The position numbers and the translations under genes are program-made. Source: an uncultured Dokdonia sp. (GTDB lineage Bacteria > Bacteroidota > Bacteroidia > Flavobacteriales > Flavobacteriaceae). From it: 64,000 bases of DNA. Positions 35,231 through 45,444 of this stretch are shown here, piece by piece; positions within the stretch are counted from its first letter, which is position 1, and the number at the start of each line of letters is the position of its first letter. The DNA lies in contig NZ_CANMDS010000001.1 in assembly GCF_947496725.1 (NCBI RefSeq), positions 1-64,000 on the forward strand. Reading direction: 5' to 3'. The notes beneath the pieces are model-generated. The model saw nothing but the letters and a program-made list of their open reading frames with translations. It was not told the origin of the DNA and did not search any database.

Positions 35231-36715
35231 TTATCTTTTAAACAAAGTACCAAGCACGCTATCGATCGCGTTATTAATATCTAAAGAAAGTTTAAGCTTA
35301 TAAGAAAGTATGAGGTATATACTTCCCAACATAGTGCCTTTTACAACAATTGCCACTAGCGGATTAAAAGAAAAATCCCAAAAGTAAAACCCACAAAACA
35401 AGGTAGCAATCACTCCAAAGGTTAATAGCGACTTTTTAGAAAATGGTTGCATTTTAAATTTGGCTTGTACCACAAGTAATTTGGCAAGCGAGTAGCCTAC
35501 CGTTGCGATAAGCGTTGCCACTCCAGCACCATTTATCCCCAGTGTGGGAATCAACACCATATTTAAAATTACTGCTACAATTACCGCCACAACTCCTATT
35601 ACCAGTACAATGCGATAATAATCACTATTAAATACAATAGCATTATTTATACCCAGACAGTTATCTAAAAGTTTTGAAGCACTTATACAAAGCACTACAT
35701 AAAGTGCCGTCGCATAGGCTGGACCTACAATGAGATAAAGGCTTTTAATGTTGCAGCATATCAGTAAAAATAACAAGCCAGAAATTACTAATAAACTCAG
35801 GCTACTTTTCTTATAAAGTATGCGCATTTCCTCCCACTGTTTATTATTGAGCATACCTGCCACCATCGGGTATGTAATCTGGTGCATTGCCCTCGCAGGC
35901 ACACCTATCACCGTTGCGATGTAGATAGCAACTGCATAGTAAGCTACATTTTCTATCGCCACATATTTACCTATCATAAACTTGTCTATATCGATAAGCA
36001 AAGTTGCCACAGAACCCGCGATTATGATAAGCGTTGAGTACTTTATAATAGCGGTGCGCTGTCTATCAAGTTTTGAGGGATTACGCTTTCGCGAAAGCGT
36101 AAAAACAGGCTTTCGTTGTCCAAAGGCATAGAGTAGCATCACAATCATTCTCACTACATAAATGGCAACCGTAAGCACTAAAAAAGTATCCACATTTATG
36201 ATAGAAAAAGCCAGTAACACAAGAAGTAAGGTCACGCCCAAACGATGAAAAACCTCCTTTAAAAAATTACCGAACGTACTTTTGAGCTGCACTTTAGACC
36301 AAGAGAAAAATATCTCAAAATAAGCCGACGACAAGGCGATAATGAAGATATACCACACGTAGCCAGAAACAATCTCATTTTTTGACGAAAGGAAATCTGC
36401 AATTTGCTGATGTAAGAAATACGTGATTGCAGTAATGGGAATAATTAAAAATAGTGGTAAAACCAGCATCCAACTTAAAAACCGATCTTGATCTTCTCCG
36501 TCAAAAGATGAGTAAAACTTGACTATCGTATTTTGAACCCCAAAGGCTAGAAAAGGCACTAAAATAAAAGCCGTAGACAGAATAAAGCTTACCAAGCCAT
36601 AATACGTATCGCTCATAAAGTTTACGTACAAAAACAGTGTGTTTACGGCACCTAAACCAAAACCTAAGTAGGTTGTGATAAGATTCTGAAAAGATTGTTT
36701 TAATACGATTCCCAC
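35231..36715 (-). CDS. Polysaccharide/oligosaccharide flippase (Wzx/MATE-like)
   Basis: 494 residues with about 12-14 hydrophobic segments in the pattern of the MOP superfamily. SFQNLITTYLGFGLGAVN at the start and the AVAIYIATVIGVPARAM region are typical. It probably flips lipid-linked sugars across the inner membrane. A palindrome copy in a cytoplasmic loop encodes LSRKRN. It is the last gene of the YfhO-glycosyltransferase-flippase operon, which points to surface glycan assembly. Confidence 0.87.
   Translation of the reverse strand: MGIVLKQSFQNLITTYLGFGLGAVNTLFLYVNFMSDTYYGLVSFILSTAFILVPFLAFGVQNTIVKFYSSFDGEDQDRFLSWMLVLPLFLIIPITAITYFLHQQIADFLSSKNEIVSGYVWYIFIIALSSAYFEIFFSWSKVQLKSTFGNFLKEVFHRLGVTLLLVLLAFSIINVDTFLVLTVAIYVVRMIVMLLYAFGQRKPVFTLSRKRNPSKLDRQRTAIIKYSTLIIIAGSVATLLIDIDKFMIGKYVAIENVAYYAVAIYIATVIGVPARAMHQITYPMVAGMLNNKQWEEMRILYKKSSLSLLVISGLLFLLICCNIKSLYLIVGPAYATALYVVLCISASKLLDNCLGINNAIVFNSDYYRIVLVIGVVAVIVAVILNMVLIPTLGINGAGVATLIATVGYSLAKLLVVQAKFKMQPFSKKSLLTFGVIATLFCGFYFWDFSFNPLVAIVVKGTMLGSIYLILSYKLKLSLDINNAIDSVLGTLFKR
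36084..36099. repeat. Palindrome copy (complete)
   Basis: CGCTTTCGCGAAAGCG lies inside the flippase gene, encoding LSRKR. Confidence 0.9.
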
Positions 36716-36724
36716 AGTTTTCTT

Positions 36725-38008
36725 TTATAGTTGCGCTATTAAATTACTCAGTTGTGCTGTGAGCTCTCTCCTATGATATTTGGCTACTTCGGTTGTATTA
36801 CTTTCATACTTGTAGTCACCTGTAAATAACGCTTCAATCACTGATTTCAAGTTTTTCTCTTGACTGTAATCTACAAAACTACCTGTTGCTGTTTTTTCAA
36901 TAATAGCTCCGATGTCTGCACCCTTAGGACCTATAGCGACTATAGGTCGCTGTGCGCTTAGGTATTCAAAGATTTTTCCAGCTATGATGCCTTTTGTCTT
37001 TTCGGCGTTAATTTCTATGAGGAGCAAGGCATTTGCTTGTTCTTGTAATCGCTGTGCTTCTTGGTGGCTTACATAACCTACAAGGTTCAATTGTGACTCT
37101 AGACCGGCTGCCGTTATTGCGTCAATGATTTCTTGACTTACTTTCCCTACAAGCTGTATTTCTAGCGCTTTAGAAAAGGCTGGTAACTCATCACATAATG
37201 CTCTCAACACCTTCCACAACAACTGCGGATTGCGGTCTGAGAGTAAAGAACCTATGTGAGATAATACAAACCGCTCTGTAGGTTGATGCGGAGTGATTAC
37301 TCTATCGTCAAACCCATTTGTGATAACGGTAATAGGTCTTTTGGTAATTGCTTGAAATTCTCTTTTTGTTCCTGGGCTGGTTACAATTATATGATCTGCA
37401 GTGGTGAGAACTTGTTTTTCTAACTGCTTGTGGCGCGCTTTTGTTTTGGCGGTCATTAGGAGTTTATCGTGATACCCAATAGTCGTCCACGGATCTCTAA
37501 AATCGGCTAACCAATTAAGGTTGGGTTTCCAGTTTTTGAGTTGGTTGCCTATGAGATGTAAGCTGTGCGGTGGTCCTGTAGTGATGATTTTTTCAATATC
37601 GTTTTCTTCGACGTACTTTTTCAAGTACTCCACAGAAGGTGCTACCCACCCTACTCTTGCGTCTGGCACAAAGAAGTTTCCACGTACGTAGAGCATCGCT
37701 TTTTGTAACAAGCTCTGCTTTCCTTCATTTGGTAAAATGCCCGATGAGATGGTTTTAGTTTGCTTTCGCGAAAGCGTACTCGCCAACCCATACGGCTCTT
37801 TAATAGGTTGTTTAATCACAGTCACCTTACTTGAAACCTCAGCAACCAAAGAATCATCTACGATAGGATAACTAGGATTTTCTGGAACGTAAACAATAGG
37901 TTCTATGCTAAATTCTGGTAGGTACTTTGTAAACTTGAGCCATCGTTGCACACCGGGACCACCAGCGGGTGGCCAATAATATGCGATGATGAGTACCTTG
38001 TTATTCAT
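36725..38008 (-). CDS. Glycosyltransferase family 4
   Basis: 427 residues with GT-B fold features. The N-terminus reads AYYWPPAGGPGVQRWLKF, the C-terminal domain has LVGYVSHQEAQRLQEQANALLL, and GKIFEYLSAQRPIVAIGP holds the nucleotide-sugar binding site. It would transfer a sugar to a lipid- or glycan-linked acceptor on the cytoplasmic side. It is coupled to the YfhO gene by a TAATG overlap and lies 9 bp before the flippase. A palindrome copy encodes LSRKQ. Confidence 0.9.
   Translation of the reverse strand: MNNKVLIIAYYWPPAGGPGVQRWLKFTKYLPEFSIEPIVYVPENPSYPIVDDSLVAEVSSKVTVIKQPIKEPYGLASTLSRKQTKTISSGILPNEGKQSLLQKAMLYVRGNFFVPDARVGWVAPSVEYLKKYVEENDIEKIITTGPPHSLHLIGNQLKNWKPNLNWLADFRDPWTTIGYHDKLLMTAKTKARHKQLEKQVLTTADHIIVTSPGTKREFQAITKRPITVITNGFDDRVITPHQPTERFVLSHIGSLLSDRNPQLLWKVLRALCDELPAFSKALEIQLVGKVSQEIIDAITAAGLESQLNLVGYVSHQEAQRLQEQANALLLIEINAEKTKGIIAGKIFEYLSAQRPIVAIGPKGADIGAIIEKTATGSFVDYSQEKNLKSVIEALFTGDYKYESNTTEVAKYHRRELTAQLSNLIAQL
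37762..37776. repeat. Palindrome copy (15 of 16 bp)
   Basis: GCTTTCGCGAAAGCG lies inside the glycosyltransferase gene, encoding LSRK. Confidence 0.9.
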
Positions 38009-40434
38009 TAAGCCTGTGTTTCTGAATCACGGTTTTTTACCGTGTAGAATATCCCTCCCGCAACTAGTAAGAAAAGTAATAAACTACTGCCTAGCATAAT
38101 CATCCCTCCGGTTTTTACCACTTGTGGCTCAAAAGTCATCACCACTTCGTGAGCGCCTGCAGGTACTTTAATACCTCTCAAGGCATAGTTTACTGGTAAA
38201 ATGGTAGTTTCTACACCATCTACAGTGGCAATCCATCCATTTTTATAATAGTTCTCTGCAAAAACCATAAAGCCATCGCTTCCATTTTCTACTTGGTACA
38301 CGAGTTTGTTAGGCTGTACCTCTTTAGTTTCTACCACAGCCGTGGTATCACGTTGCGGCTGGAAGTTTCCTAGTTCCTCACGATATTCTTCACGGATGAG
38401 TACTGTGTTTTTTGTGTCTACTTTTGTGAGACCATCAAACTCTGCATTATAATCTGGTACGTACTGTATCTCATTTACAAACCACGCTGGACCGTTTGCT
38501 TCTGGGTTTTTGCTTATCCCCATACCCTGCTCACTATCTTGAAGGATGTATTTTACATTGTACATATTAAGCACCTCAGCATTACCCTGAGCAATCTGCT
38601 GATTGTATAAATCATCAATCGTACGCGGTTGTACAGCAGAATAACCGTTAAGCGAATTGAAATAGTACGAAGTATGGCTATTATTAAATCCTCGAGCCAG
38701 ATCAATCACGCGGAAATAGCTATCATCCTTAAGCATCTCCTCATCTGCTGGAGTAATCTGGAAGTTTTGATCATATTGTCGCTGGGTGATGAAGTTTTCT
38801 TCATTTACAGAACGTCTATCTACCCCTACAAGGTCAAAAACTATGAGCGCACCAATGGTGATTATTGCAATGTTTTCTGAAATCTTTTTCTTGAGCGTTA
38901 ACCACAGAGCGGTTCCTATAAAAAGCACAAATAGTAAAGACCTCAACACATCACTTTTTAATACAGCGAGGCGATCTTCTTTTATGGCATTTAATATTTC
39001 TGGTTGCTCGATGGCCATCTGTCCTTCGGCGGCAGAGCGTAGGTTAAATAAGCTTCCGCTAAAAAGGTAGAGTATCACAAAAAGACCTGCTAGCGAACCT
39101 ATAGCGATGAGTAATTTCTTTTGCTTTTCGGCTTGATCAACTCGGTCGTTTAAAAATCTGTGTAAACCTACCATTGCAGCGATAGGTAACAGTAACTCTA
39201 AAATCACCTGTATACTCGTAACCGCCCTAAACTTATTGTATAACGGAATGTAGTCAATAAAGAAACGTGTAATTCCTTCTACGTTCTTTCCCCAACTTAA
39301 TACGAGTGACACAATCATACCTGCTAGTAACCACCAGCGCAATCTTCCATTTACTAGAAACAGTCCTAATATTGCAAGTGCAAAAACAGTTATTCCAAGG
39401 TATGGAGGAGCTTCTACAAACGGTTGTTCTCCCCAGTACAATCTTGTTCCTTGCGCGTAATAGCTTACTTCATTAGGAGGCACTCCTAACTCGCTTAACT
39501 TTTTCGCGAAAGCGGAATCACGACCCAAATCGGCAGCGGTACCGGTTCCCATAAAATCTGATGCAATGAGATTGAGGGATTCTAGCTTTCCATAACTCCA
39601 CTGCGTTATGTAATCAAAGCCAAGACCGTCTTCTACGGCGTCTTTGGCTAGGTCATCTTTTAATAATTGCTCGCCACGTATACTTGTCTCTGCATACTCT
39701 GCAGTAGCAAGTAAGGTGGTTGCGTTTGTAGCGAGACCTAATAGTACGGCAATTACTAATATTCCCGAAGCTTTAAAGAAATGTGGAAGTTGTTTTTTCT
39801 TGATAGCATCTATGAGGTATGCAATCCCTAAAATCACACAAAGCAACCCTAGATAATAGGTCATCTGGTAGTGATTTGCTTGTATTTCTAGCCCCATTGC
39901 AACGGCAGTGAGTAAAAATCCCCAGAGATATCGTTTCTGATACGTAAGTATAATACCCGCAAGTACGAGCGGAAAATAACCTATGGCGTGCACCTTTGAG
40001 TTATGCCCTACGCCTATAATGATAATGAGATACGTAGACAGGCCAAAAGCTAGCGCACCAACTACGGCAAGCTTCCAAGGGACGCGCATCACGAGCATTA
40101 ATGCATAAAAAGAAATAAAATATAGAAAAAGATAATCTGCTGGGCGTGGTAAAAAGCGAATCACACGATCCAGCTTATCCATCATATCATACTCAAACCT
40201 CGCTCCCATCTGGTAGGTAGGCATCCCTCCAAAGGCACTATTAGTCCAGTAGGTCTCCTCACCCGTTTCTGCTCTAAAGTCACGATGTTGCTTTGCCATC
40301 CCTTCATAGAGCTTGATATCATTTTGATAAATGCGCTTTCCAGATAACACCGGATTGAAGTAAACCAGCGCCACGACTATAAAGCCAAGTACAACTAGAA
40401 TATGCGGAAGGAGTTTTTTAAAATCGATGTTCAT
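38008..40434 (-). CDS. YfhO-family membrane protein
   Basis: 808 residues. About a dozen transmembrane helices are followed by a large extracytoplasmic part and a final helix (about residues 775-798). ENYYKNGWIATVDG near the C-terminus is diagnostic for YfhO, and the N-terminal YWTNSAFGGMPTYQ suits GT-C-type enzymes. YfhO proteins in Gram-positive bacteria glycosylate teichoic acids, so a role in surface glycan decoration is plausible here. It heads the glycan operon. A shortened palindrome copy encodes SAFAKK. Confidence 0.9.
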   Translation of the reverse strand: MNIDFKKLLPHILVVLGFIVVALVYFNPVLSGKRIYQNDIKLYEGMAKQHRDFRAETGEETYWTNSAFGGMPTYQMGARFEYDMMDKLDRVIRFLPRPADYLFLYFISFYALMLVMRVPWKLAVVGALAFGLSTYLIIIIGVGHNSKVHAIGYFPLVLAGIILTYQKRYLWGFLLTAVAMGLEIQANHYQMTYYLGLLCVILGIAYLIDAIKKKQLPHFFKASGILVIAVLLGLATNATTLLATAEYAETSIRGEQLLKDDLAKDAVEDGLGFDYITQWSYGKLESLNLIASDFMGTGTAADLGRDSAFAKKLSELGVPPNEVSYYAQGTRLYWGEQPFVEAPPYLGITVFALAILGLFLVNGRLRWWLLAGMIVSLVLSWGKNVEGITRFFIDYIPLYNKFRAVTSIQVILELLLPIAAMVGLHRFLNDRVDQAEKQKKLLIAIGSLAGLFVILYLFSGSLFNLRSAAEGQMAIEQPEILNAIKEDRLAVLKSDVLRSLLFVLFIGTALWLTLKKKISENIAIITIGALIVFDLVGVDRRSVNEENFITQRQYDQNFQITPADEEMLKDDSYFRVIDLARGFNNSHTSYYFNSLNGYSAVQPRTIDDLYNQQIAQGNAEVLNMYNVKYILQDSEQGMGISKNPEANGPAWFVNEIQYVPDYNAEFDGLTKVDTKNTVLIREEYREELGNFQPQRDTTAVVETKEVQPNKLVYQVENGSDGFMVFAENYYKNGWIATVDGVETTILPVNYALRGIKVPAGAHEVVMTFEPQVVKTGGMIMLGSSLLLFLLVAGGIFYTVKNRDSETQA
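39501..39514. repeat. Palindrome copy (14-bp, one arm shortened)
   Basis: TTTTCGCGAAAGCG lies inside the YfhO gene, encoding AFAKK. Confidence 0.85.
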
Positions 40435-40462
40435 AGGTGTTATGTCAATAGTCGTTAGTCAC

Positions 40463-40541
40463 CGAGCTTCCCGTTCTTGAAGGATGGCTCTGTTTTAAAT
40501 TCTCAACGAGCTTTCCCCGTCCCTGAAGGGTGGCTCGGTTT
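40463..40541. repeat. Tandem pair of imperfect 33-35-bp repeats
   Basis: The units at 40463-40495 and 40507-40541 both run from CGAGCTT to GGCTC(G/T)GTTT, with a CCCGT core and TGAAGG(A/G)TGGCT. Each can form a small hairpin through GAGC/GCTC and CCCTGAAGGG. They fill most of the gap between hisS and YfhO. A weaker third CCCTTTAGGG motif follows at about 40560. Confidence 0.75.
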
Positions 40542-40586
40542 ATTCATTATATTTTTTCTCCCTTTAGGGCTGGAGAAAATAAAAAT

Positions 40587-41969
40587 TTATTTCAAAGCTG
40601 CTACTAGTTCATCTATGCTTACAGTCTCTTGTGAGCCTTCTGCCATATTTTTGAGCGTATATTGTTTTGCTTCCATCTCTTCTTTTCCAGCTAGTACTAA
40701 ATAAGGAATATTGCGACGGTTTGCATAGGTCATTTGCTTTTTCATTTGCTTATTGCTCGTCACGGCATCTGGATATAACTCGGCTGAGATTCCGGATTGG
40801 CGTAGCTTGCTTATCGCTTGCATTGCATAACTTGCTTCTTGATCTCCAAAGTTTACAAAAAACACTTTAACGCCTTCTGTCGCCTCTTCTGGAAATAAGC
40901 CTAACTCTTCTATCACAAGGTAAATACGATCTAGACCAAAAGAGATCCCTACACCACTCATATCTTTAAGTCCAAAAATACCTGTAAGATCTGCATAGCG
41001 ACCACCGCCACCTATGCTTCCCATCTGTACACCTTCTGGAGCGCTTACTTCAAAAATAGCTCCCGTGTAATAGTTGAGTCCGCGGGCTAGGGTTACGTCT
41101 AGTTGTAGTGTTGCGGTTTGTAAACCTAAGTTTTCTATAGCATCATTGATAAAAAGCAGTTCGTTAATTCCTTCCATTCCTGTCTCAGAATCTGCAAGTA
41201 GAGTTTTAAGCGTCCCTAGCTGATCACCAAACGTTCCAGATAATGTAAACAACGGTGCTACCTTATCTATCGCCTCTTGAGTAATGCCTTTGGCAAGCAT
41301 TTCTTTAGTCACGCCCTCTTCTCCTATTTTATCAAGCTTATCTAGCGCTACGGTAAAATCTATGAGTTTATCACTCGCGCCTATCACCTCTGCAATACCA
41401 GAAAGTACCTTGCGGTTGTTCATTTTGATAATCACTCCTTCTAGCTTTAATGCGCTAAAAACAGCATCATATAACTGTACAAACTCTACTTCTTGCCATA
41501 GAGAATCACTTCCTACCACATCTGCATCACACTGATAAAACTCGCGAAAACGTCCTTTCTGTGGGCGGTCTGCTCTCCATACGGGTTGCATCTGGAAACG
41601 CTTAAATGGGAATACAATATCATTCTGATGTTGTACTACGTATCTCGCAAAAGGTACCGTAAGATCGTAACGAAGTGCTTTCTCTGAGATTTGTGGTGTG
41701 AGTGCTGTTGAGTCCGCTTTCGCGAAAGCGTCATCCTTCACCTTGCGTAAATAGTCACCACTATTAAGAATTTTAAATATCAAGCGATCACCTTCTTCTC
41801 CGTATTTACCCATCAAGGTGCTGCTGTTTTCAAAACTAGGCGTCTCGATAGGCTGAAAACCAAAACGCTGAAACTGCGTGCGTATGGTGTTCATAATATA
41901 GCTGCGCTTTGCAACTTCTTCTGGTGAAAAATCTCTGGTTCCTTTAGGTATTGAAGGTTTTGTACTCAT
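40587..41969 (-). CDS. hisS: Histidyl-tRNA synthetase
   Basis: 460 residues. It is a class II aminoacyl-tRNA synthetase that charges tRNA-His. The N-terminus [11 protein letters not shown], motif 2 ([26 protein letters not shown]), the histidine signature [13 protein letters not shown] and motif 3 ([11 protein letters not shown]) are present. The C-terminal anticodon-binding domain ends in a lysine. A palindrome copy encodes DAFAKAD in a loop after YLRKV, a region I recall as variable in Bacteroidetes. Confidence 0.95.
   Translation of the reverse strand: MSTKPSIPKGTRDFSPEEVAKRSYIMNTIRTQFQRFGFQPIETPSFENSSTLMGKYGEEGDRLIFKILNSGDYLRKVKDDAFAKADSTALTPQISEKALRYDLTVPFARYVVQHQNDIVFPFKRFQMQPVWRADRPQKGRFREFYQCDADVVGSDSLWQEVEFVQLYDAVFSALKLEGVIIKMNNRKVLSGIAEVIGASDKLIDFTVALDKLDKIGEEGVTKEMLAKGITQEAIDKVAPLFTLSGTFGDQLGTLKTLLADSETGMEGINELLFINDAIENLGLQTATLQLDVTLARGLNYYTGAIFEVSAPEGVQMGSIGGGGRYADLTGIFGLKDMSGVGISFGLDRIYLVIEELGLFPEEATEGVKVFFVNFGDQEASYAMQAISKLRQSGISAELYPDAVTSNKQMKKQMTYANRRNIPYLVLAGKEEMEAKQYTLKNMAEGSQETVSIDELVAALK
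41715..41730. repeat. Palindrome copy (complete)
   Basis: CGCTTTCGCGAAAGCG lies inside hisS, encoding AFAKA. Confidence 0.9.
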
Positions 41970-42044
41970 ATGTTACAGTCGTATTCTTTAAGGTACTTCC
42001 TATCAAAATAATTAAAAGGAAAGACTACCTGTGTTCTTTTTATA

Positions 42045-42058
42045 CTTTCGCGAAAGCG
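42045..42058. repeat. Palindrome copy (14-bp)
   Basis: CTTTCGCGAAAGCG lies in the divergent gap between hisS and the ABC permease gene, 75 bp before the hisS start codon. Confidence 0.85.
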
Positions 42059-42180
42059 TATATCTCTTTTTCACAATGTGATTTACCACAAAATTTGCGG
42101 TTGTGGCATATTTAAAATGCACTCGCAAATATCTTAAAAATTGAAGCCACGAGAGAATTATTTGAAAAGTTTGGTAACTT

Positions 42181-42212
42181 TTTGACGAGTTAATAGTCTT
42201 ATCGTACATTGT
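42181..42212 (+). promoter_or_regulatory. Candidate promoter of the ABC permease gene
   Basis: TTTG (42181-42184) and TACATTGT (42205-42212) are 20 nt apart, close to the Bacteroidetes -33/-7 layout, and lie 48 bp before the start codon. Confidence 0.45.
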
Positions 42213-42260
42213 GTACAGAGACAATCGTGTTTCTGAAATGCTTAATTCATACTTGAACCT

Positions 42261-43496
42261 ATGTTTTCACTATTTCGCGAGAATTTAAGAATCGCCTTTG
42301 ACAGTATTAAAAGTCAGCTGTTGCGTACTATTTTAACAGTATTTATCATTGCCATAGGTATCACGGCTCTGGTAGGGATTTTAAGTCTTGTAAAGGCGCT
42401 TGAGAATACGATAAGCTCAGACTTTGCAAGTATGGGAAGTAACACCTTTAATGTGCAACGTTATGAGTTTACCTCACGTCGCTCTAATGAAAAACAGGTT
42501 ATTAACCCCGTTATAGGTTATCGTCAGGTAAAGGAATTTACAGAACAATACAATTACCCTACCGCCCGTACTGCTATCTCTTTTCAAGGAACACGAAGTG
42601 CAGAAGTGAAGTATGAAAATGAAAAGACAGATCCAGAAGCAAGCGTAGTAGGTGTAAATGAAAACTTCTTAAACAACTCCGGCCTCAAGCTAGAAAAGGG
42701 AAGAAACTTCACCTCTTTTGATATAAATAATAACACACGAGTTTGTGTATTAGGAAGTGACTTTTATAAAAATATATTTAAGGATGATAACCCTATAGGG
42801 AAAACCATAAGTATACGTGGTACCAAGTTTAACGTAATAGGCATTCTTGAAGAAAAGGGTGCCACCTTTGGCAACAATCAAGACTTGCGAGTTCTCATAC
42901 CGATACAAGTAGCGAGAACGATGTTTACCCAACCTAACATAAACTACAACGTGAGTGTAATGGTAGAAGACGCAGAACTTCTAGACAGCGCCGAAGAACA
43001 AGCGATACTCACCTTTAGGAACATACGTGGGCTTACGCCTGTAGAAGAAAATAACTTTGGTATAGGACGCAGTGACGACCTTATTAATCAAATAGCCGAA
43101 ATAACGGGTGTGCTTAATGTGGCCGCCTGGGTAATAAGTATCATTACGATTTTTGGATCTTGCATCGCACTTATGAATATAATGCTTGTCTCTGTAACAG
43201 AGCGTACACGAGAGATAGGCGTACGTAAGGCGCTAGGAGCAAAAAAATCTACCATTGCAGCACAATTCTTATACGAGGCAATCATCGTGGGGCAACTAGG
43301 AGGTCTTACAGGGATTGTACTAGGTATAAGTATAGGTGCACTTATAGCCTCTATTGCAGACTTTGTATTTACCACTCCTTGGGGAGCAATTATTGCAGCA
43401 ACTATAATCACATTTGCAATTGCAATATTATCTGGTTTATTTCCAGCTATAAAAGCGGCAAAGCTTGACCCTGTAGAGTCTTTACGTTACGAGTAA
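42261..43496 (+). CDS. MacB/FtsX-type ABC transporter permease
   Basis: 411 residues. An N-terminal transmembrane helix (about 20-45), a periplasmic MacB-like domain and three C-terminal helices form the FtsX pattern. The coupling motif MLVSVTERTREIGVRKALGAKK contacts an ATPase, and PAIKAAKLDPVESLRYE ends the protein. No ATPase gene is adjacent, so the partner is encoded elsewhere. It probably exports a small molecule or lipid-linked substrate by mechanotransmission. Confidence 0.92.
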   Translation: MFSLFRENLRIAFDSIKSQLLRTILTVFIIAIGITALVGILSLVKALENTISSDFASMGSNTFNVQRYEFTSRRSNEKQVINPVIGYRQVKEFTEQYNYPTARTAISFQGTRSAEVKYENEKTDPEASVVGVNENFLNNSGLKLEKGRNFTSFDINNNTRVCVLGSDFYKNIFKDDNPIGKTISIRGTKFNVIGILEEKGATFGNNQDLRVLIPIQVARTMFTQPNINYNVSVMVEDAELLDSAEEQAILTFRNIRGLTPVEENNFGIGRSDDLINQIAEITGVLNVAAWVISIITIFGSCIALMNIMLVSVTERTREIGVRKALGAKKSTIAAQFLYEAIIVGQLGGLTGIVLGISIGALIASIADFVFTTPWGAIIAATIITFAIAILSGLFPAIKAAKLDPVESLRYE

Positions 43497-43581
43497 GAGA
43501 AGCACTGTATAGAGAAATCTTAACTGCACAATCTGCAATCATTTATCAAAAGAGTATATTCGTATTCTTAATATAATTGAT

Positions 43582-45015
43582 ATGCAGCCCTTACATATAT
43601 TACTTCTTATTGCTGGTTACTTTGGTGTGCTTATGCTCATAAGCTACTTAACAAGCAAGGGAGATTCTAACACAGATTTTTTTAAAGCAGGCAAGCAATC
43701 TCCTTGGTATCTTGTTGCTTTTGGGATGATAGGAGCTTCACTATCTGGAGTTACCTTTATATCTGTCCCTGGATGGATTGAGGCATCAAGCTTTAGCTAT
43801 TTTCAAGTCGTCCTTGGTTATACTGTGGGTTATGCGGTAATAGGTCTCGTACTGCTCCCACTCTACTATAAATTGAACCTTACTTCAATCTACACCTATC
43901 TTGAAGGGAGATTTGGTACCTATTCTTATAAGACTGGAGCATCTTTCTTTTTACTAAGCAGAATTATAGGTGCGAGTTTTAGATTATACCTTGTTGCAAA
44001 CGTATTACAGCTACTCGTTTTTGATGAGATGGGTGTACCATTTTTTGTAACAGTAACCCTTACCATCATACTTATCTGGCTCTATACCTTTAAAGCTGGT
44101 ATAAAAACCATTGTATGGACAGATACCTTACAGACACTCTTTATGCTCATCGCGGTGGGTGTGGCTATCTACTTTGTGAGTGACGAGATGGGTCTCAATG
44201 CAGGAGCGGCTTTAGATCTCATTTCTAATAGCGATATGAGTCAGATTTTCTTTTTTGACGACTGGAAAAGCGGTGACTTCTTTGTAAAGCAATTTTTATC
44301 TGGAGCCTTTATATCTATTGTGATGACTGGGCTAGATCAAGATATGATGCAAAAAAACCTTACTTGTCGTAATCTAGGTGATGCCCAAAAAAATATGTTT
44401 TGGTTTACCATCGTGCTTACCATTGTAAATCTTGTATTCTTAGCACTGGGATTATTACTCACTGTATATGCATCACAAAACGGTATAGACGCACACAAAG
44501 ATGAACTCTTCCCTACCATTGCTGTAAATAGCGGCTTAGGTATTGGGCTGGCTATTGTTTTCTTACTGGGACTAATCGCAGCAGCATACTCAAGTGCAGA
44601 TAGCGCCCTTACATCACTTACCACTTCTTTTAGTATAGACATACTAGACATCGAAAAAAAATATGATGCCGTAAAGCAAGTAGCAGTGCGCAAACGCATC
44701 CACATTGTAATGTCGCTTGTACTCATTGCCGTTATCATCATATTTAAATACGTAATTGCAGATGCTACAGTAATCGCAAAACTATTTACGTTTGCTGGCT
44801 ATACTTATGGACCTCTCTTAGGCCTTTATGCATATGGACTCTTTACAAAGTGGAATGTAAAAGACAAGTTTGTCCCAGTAGTTGCCATTGCATCGCCTAT
44901 TCTTGCATACATCATAAGTACGCTTTCGGCAGGAGTGGGATTTGAGTTCGGGTTCTTTATATTAATCTTAAACGGTGCGTTGACCTTTTTAGGATTATTA
45001 TTTATAAAAAAGTAG
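43582..45015 (+). CDS. Sodium:solute symporter (SSS family)
   Basis: 477 residues with about 13 transmembrane segments. MIGASLSGVTFISVPGW and SRIIGASFRLYLVANVL near the N-terminal half, and AAAYSSADSALTSLTTSFSIDIL later, are hallmarks of SSS transporters. The Ser/Ala-rich last motif contributes to the Na+ site. The transported solute cannot be told from sequence. A palindrome copy starts 7 bp after the stop codon. Confidence 0.92.
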   Translation: MQPLHILLLIAGYFGVLMLISYLTSKGDSNTDFFKAGKQSPWYLVAFGMIGASLSGVTFISVPGWIEASSFSYFQVVLGYTVGYAVIGLVLLPLYYKLNLTSIYTYLEGRFGTYSYKTGASFFLLSRIIGASFRLYLVANVLQLLVFDEMGVPFFVTVTLTIILIWLYTFKAGIKTIVWTDTLQTLFMLIAVGVAIYFVSDEMGLNAGAALDLISNSDMSQIFFFDDWKSGDFFVKQFLSGAFISIVMTGLDQDMMQKNLTCRNLGDAQKNMFWFTIVLTIVNLVFLALGLLLTVYASQNGIDAHKDELFPTIAVNSGLGIGLAIVFLLGLIAAAYSSADSALTSLTTSFSIDILDIEKKYDAVKQVAVRKRIHIVMSLVLIAVIIIFKYVIADATVIAKLFTFAGYTYGPLLGLYAYGLFTKWNVKDKFVPVVAIASPILAYIISTLSAGVGFEFGFFILILNGALTFLGLLFIKK

Positions 45016-45022
45016 TTTATTA

Positions 45023-45038
45023 CGCTTTCGCGAAAGCG
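45023..45038. repeat. Palindrome copy (complete)
   Basis: CGCTTTCGCGAAAGCG lies 7 bp beyond the symporter stop codon and 22 bp from the end of the convergent CoA-binding gene. Confidence 0.9.
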
Positions 45039-45060
45039 TACTTATAAAATCTAGAAAATT

Positions 45061-45444
45061 TTAATACTGATCTGTCCCCAGTAAAACAAGTGTACACGCA
45101 ACATCAACTTCGATATTGTGCGCTTGTAACTTTTTATAAAGAACAGGATTTTCTGTTCCTGGGTTAAAGATGACACGCTTAGGAGCCAGGTTAATTATGA
45201 AATCATAATAAGCCTCTTGCCGCTGCGGATTAAGATATAATGTGATGGTATCTAAATCTTCTTTAAGCTCATCTACGGTCTCGATGGCTTGATCAAAAGT
45301 GATGATTTCTATATCACCTACCTTTCCTCCTCTTAATCCAACGGCAATCACGGGATGATTTTGTGCATTAAGACGTATGATTGCTCTATGTGAATATCGC
45401 TGAGGTTTTAAGGATGCCCCGATAACCATTGTGGTTTTTAACAT
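45061..45444 (-). CDS. CoA-binding domain protein (short YccU-like)
   Basis: 127 residues, one Rossmann-like CoA_binding domain. TMVIGASLKPQRYSHRAI opens it, HPVIAVGLRGG and LDTITLYLNPQRQEAYYD follow, and VIFNPGTENP and VDVACTLVLL end it. It probably binds CoA or a nucleotide, and the function is unknown. It converges with the symporter gene. Confidence 0.9.
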   Translation of the reverse strand: MLKTTMVIGASLKPQRYSHRAIIRLNAQNHPVIAVGLRGGKVGDIEIITFDQAIETVDELKEDLDTITLYLNPQRQEAYYDFIINLAPKRVIFNPGTENPVLYKKLQAHNIEVDVACTLVLLGTDQY

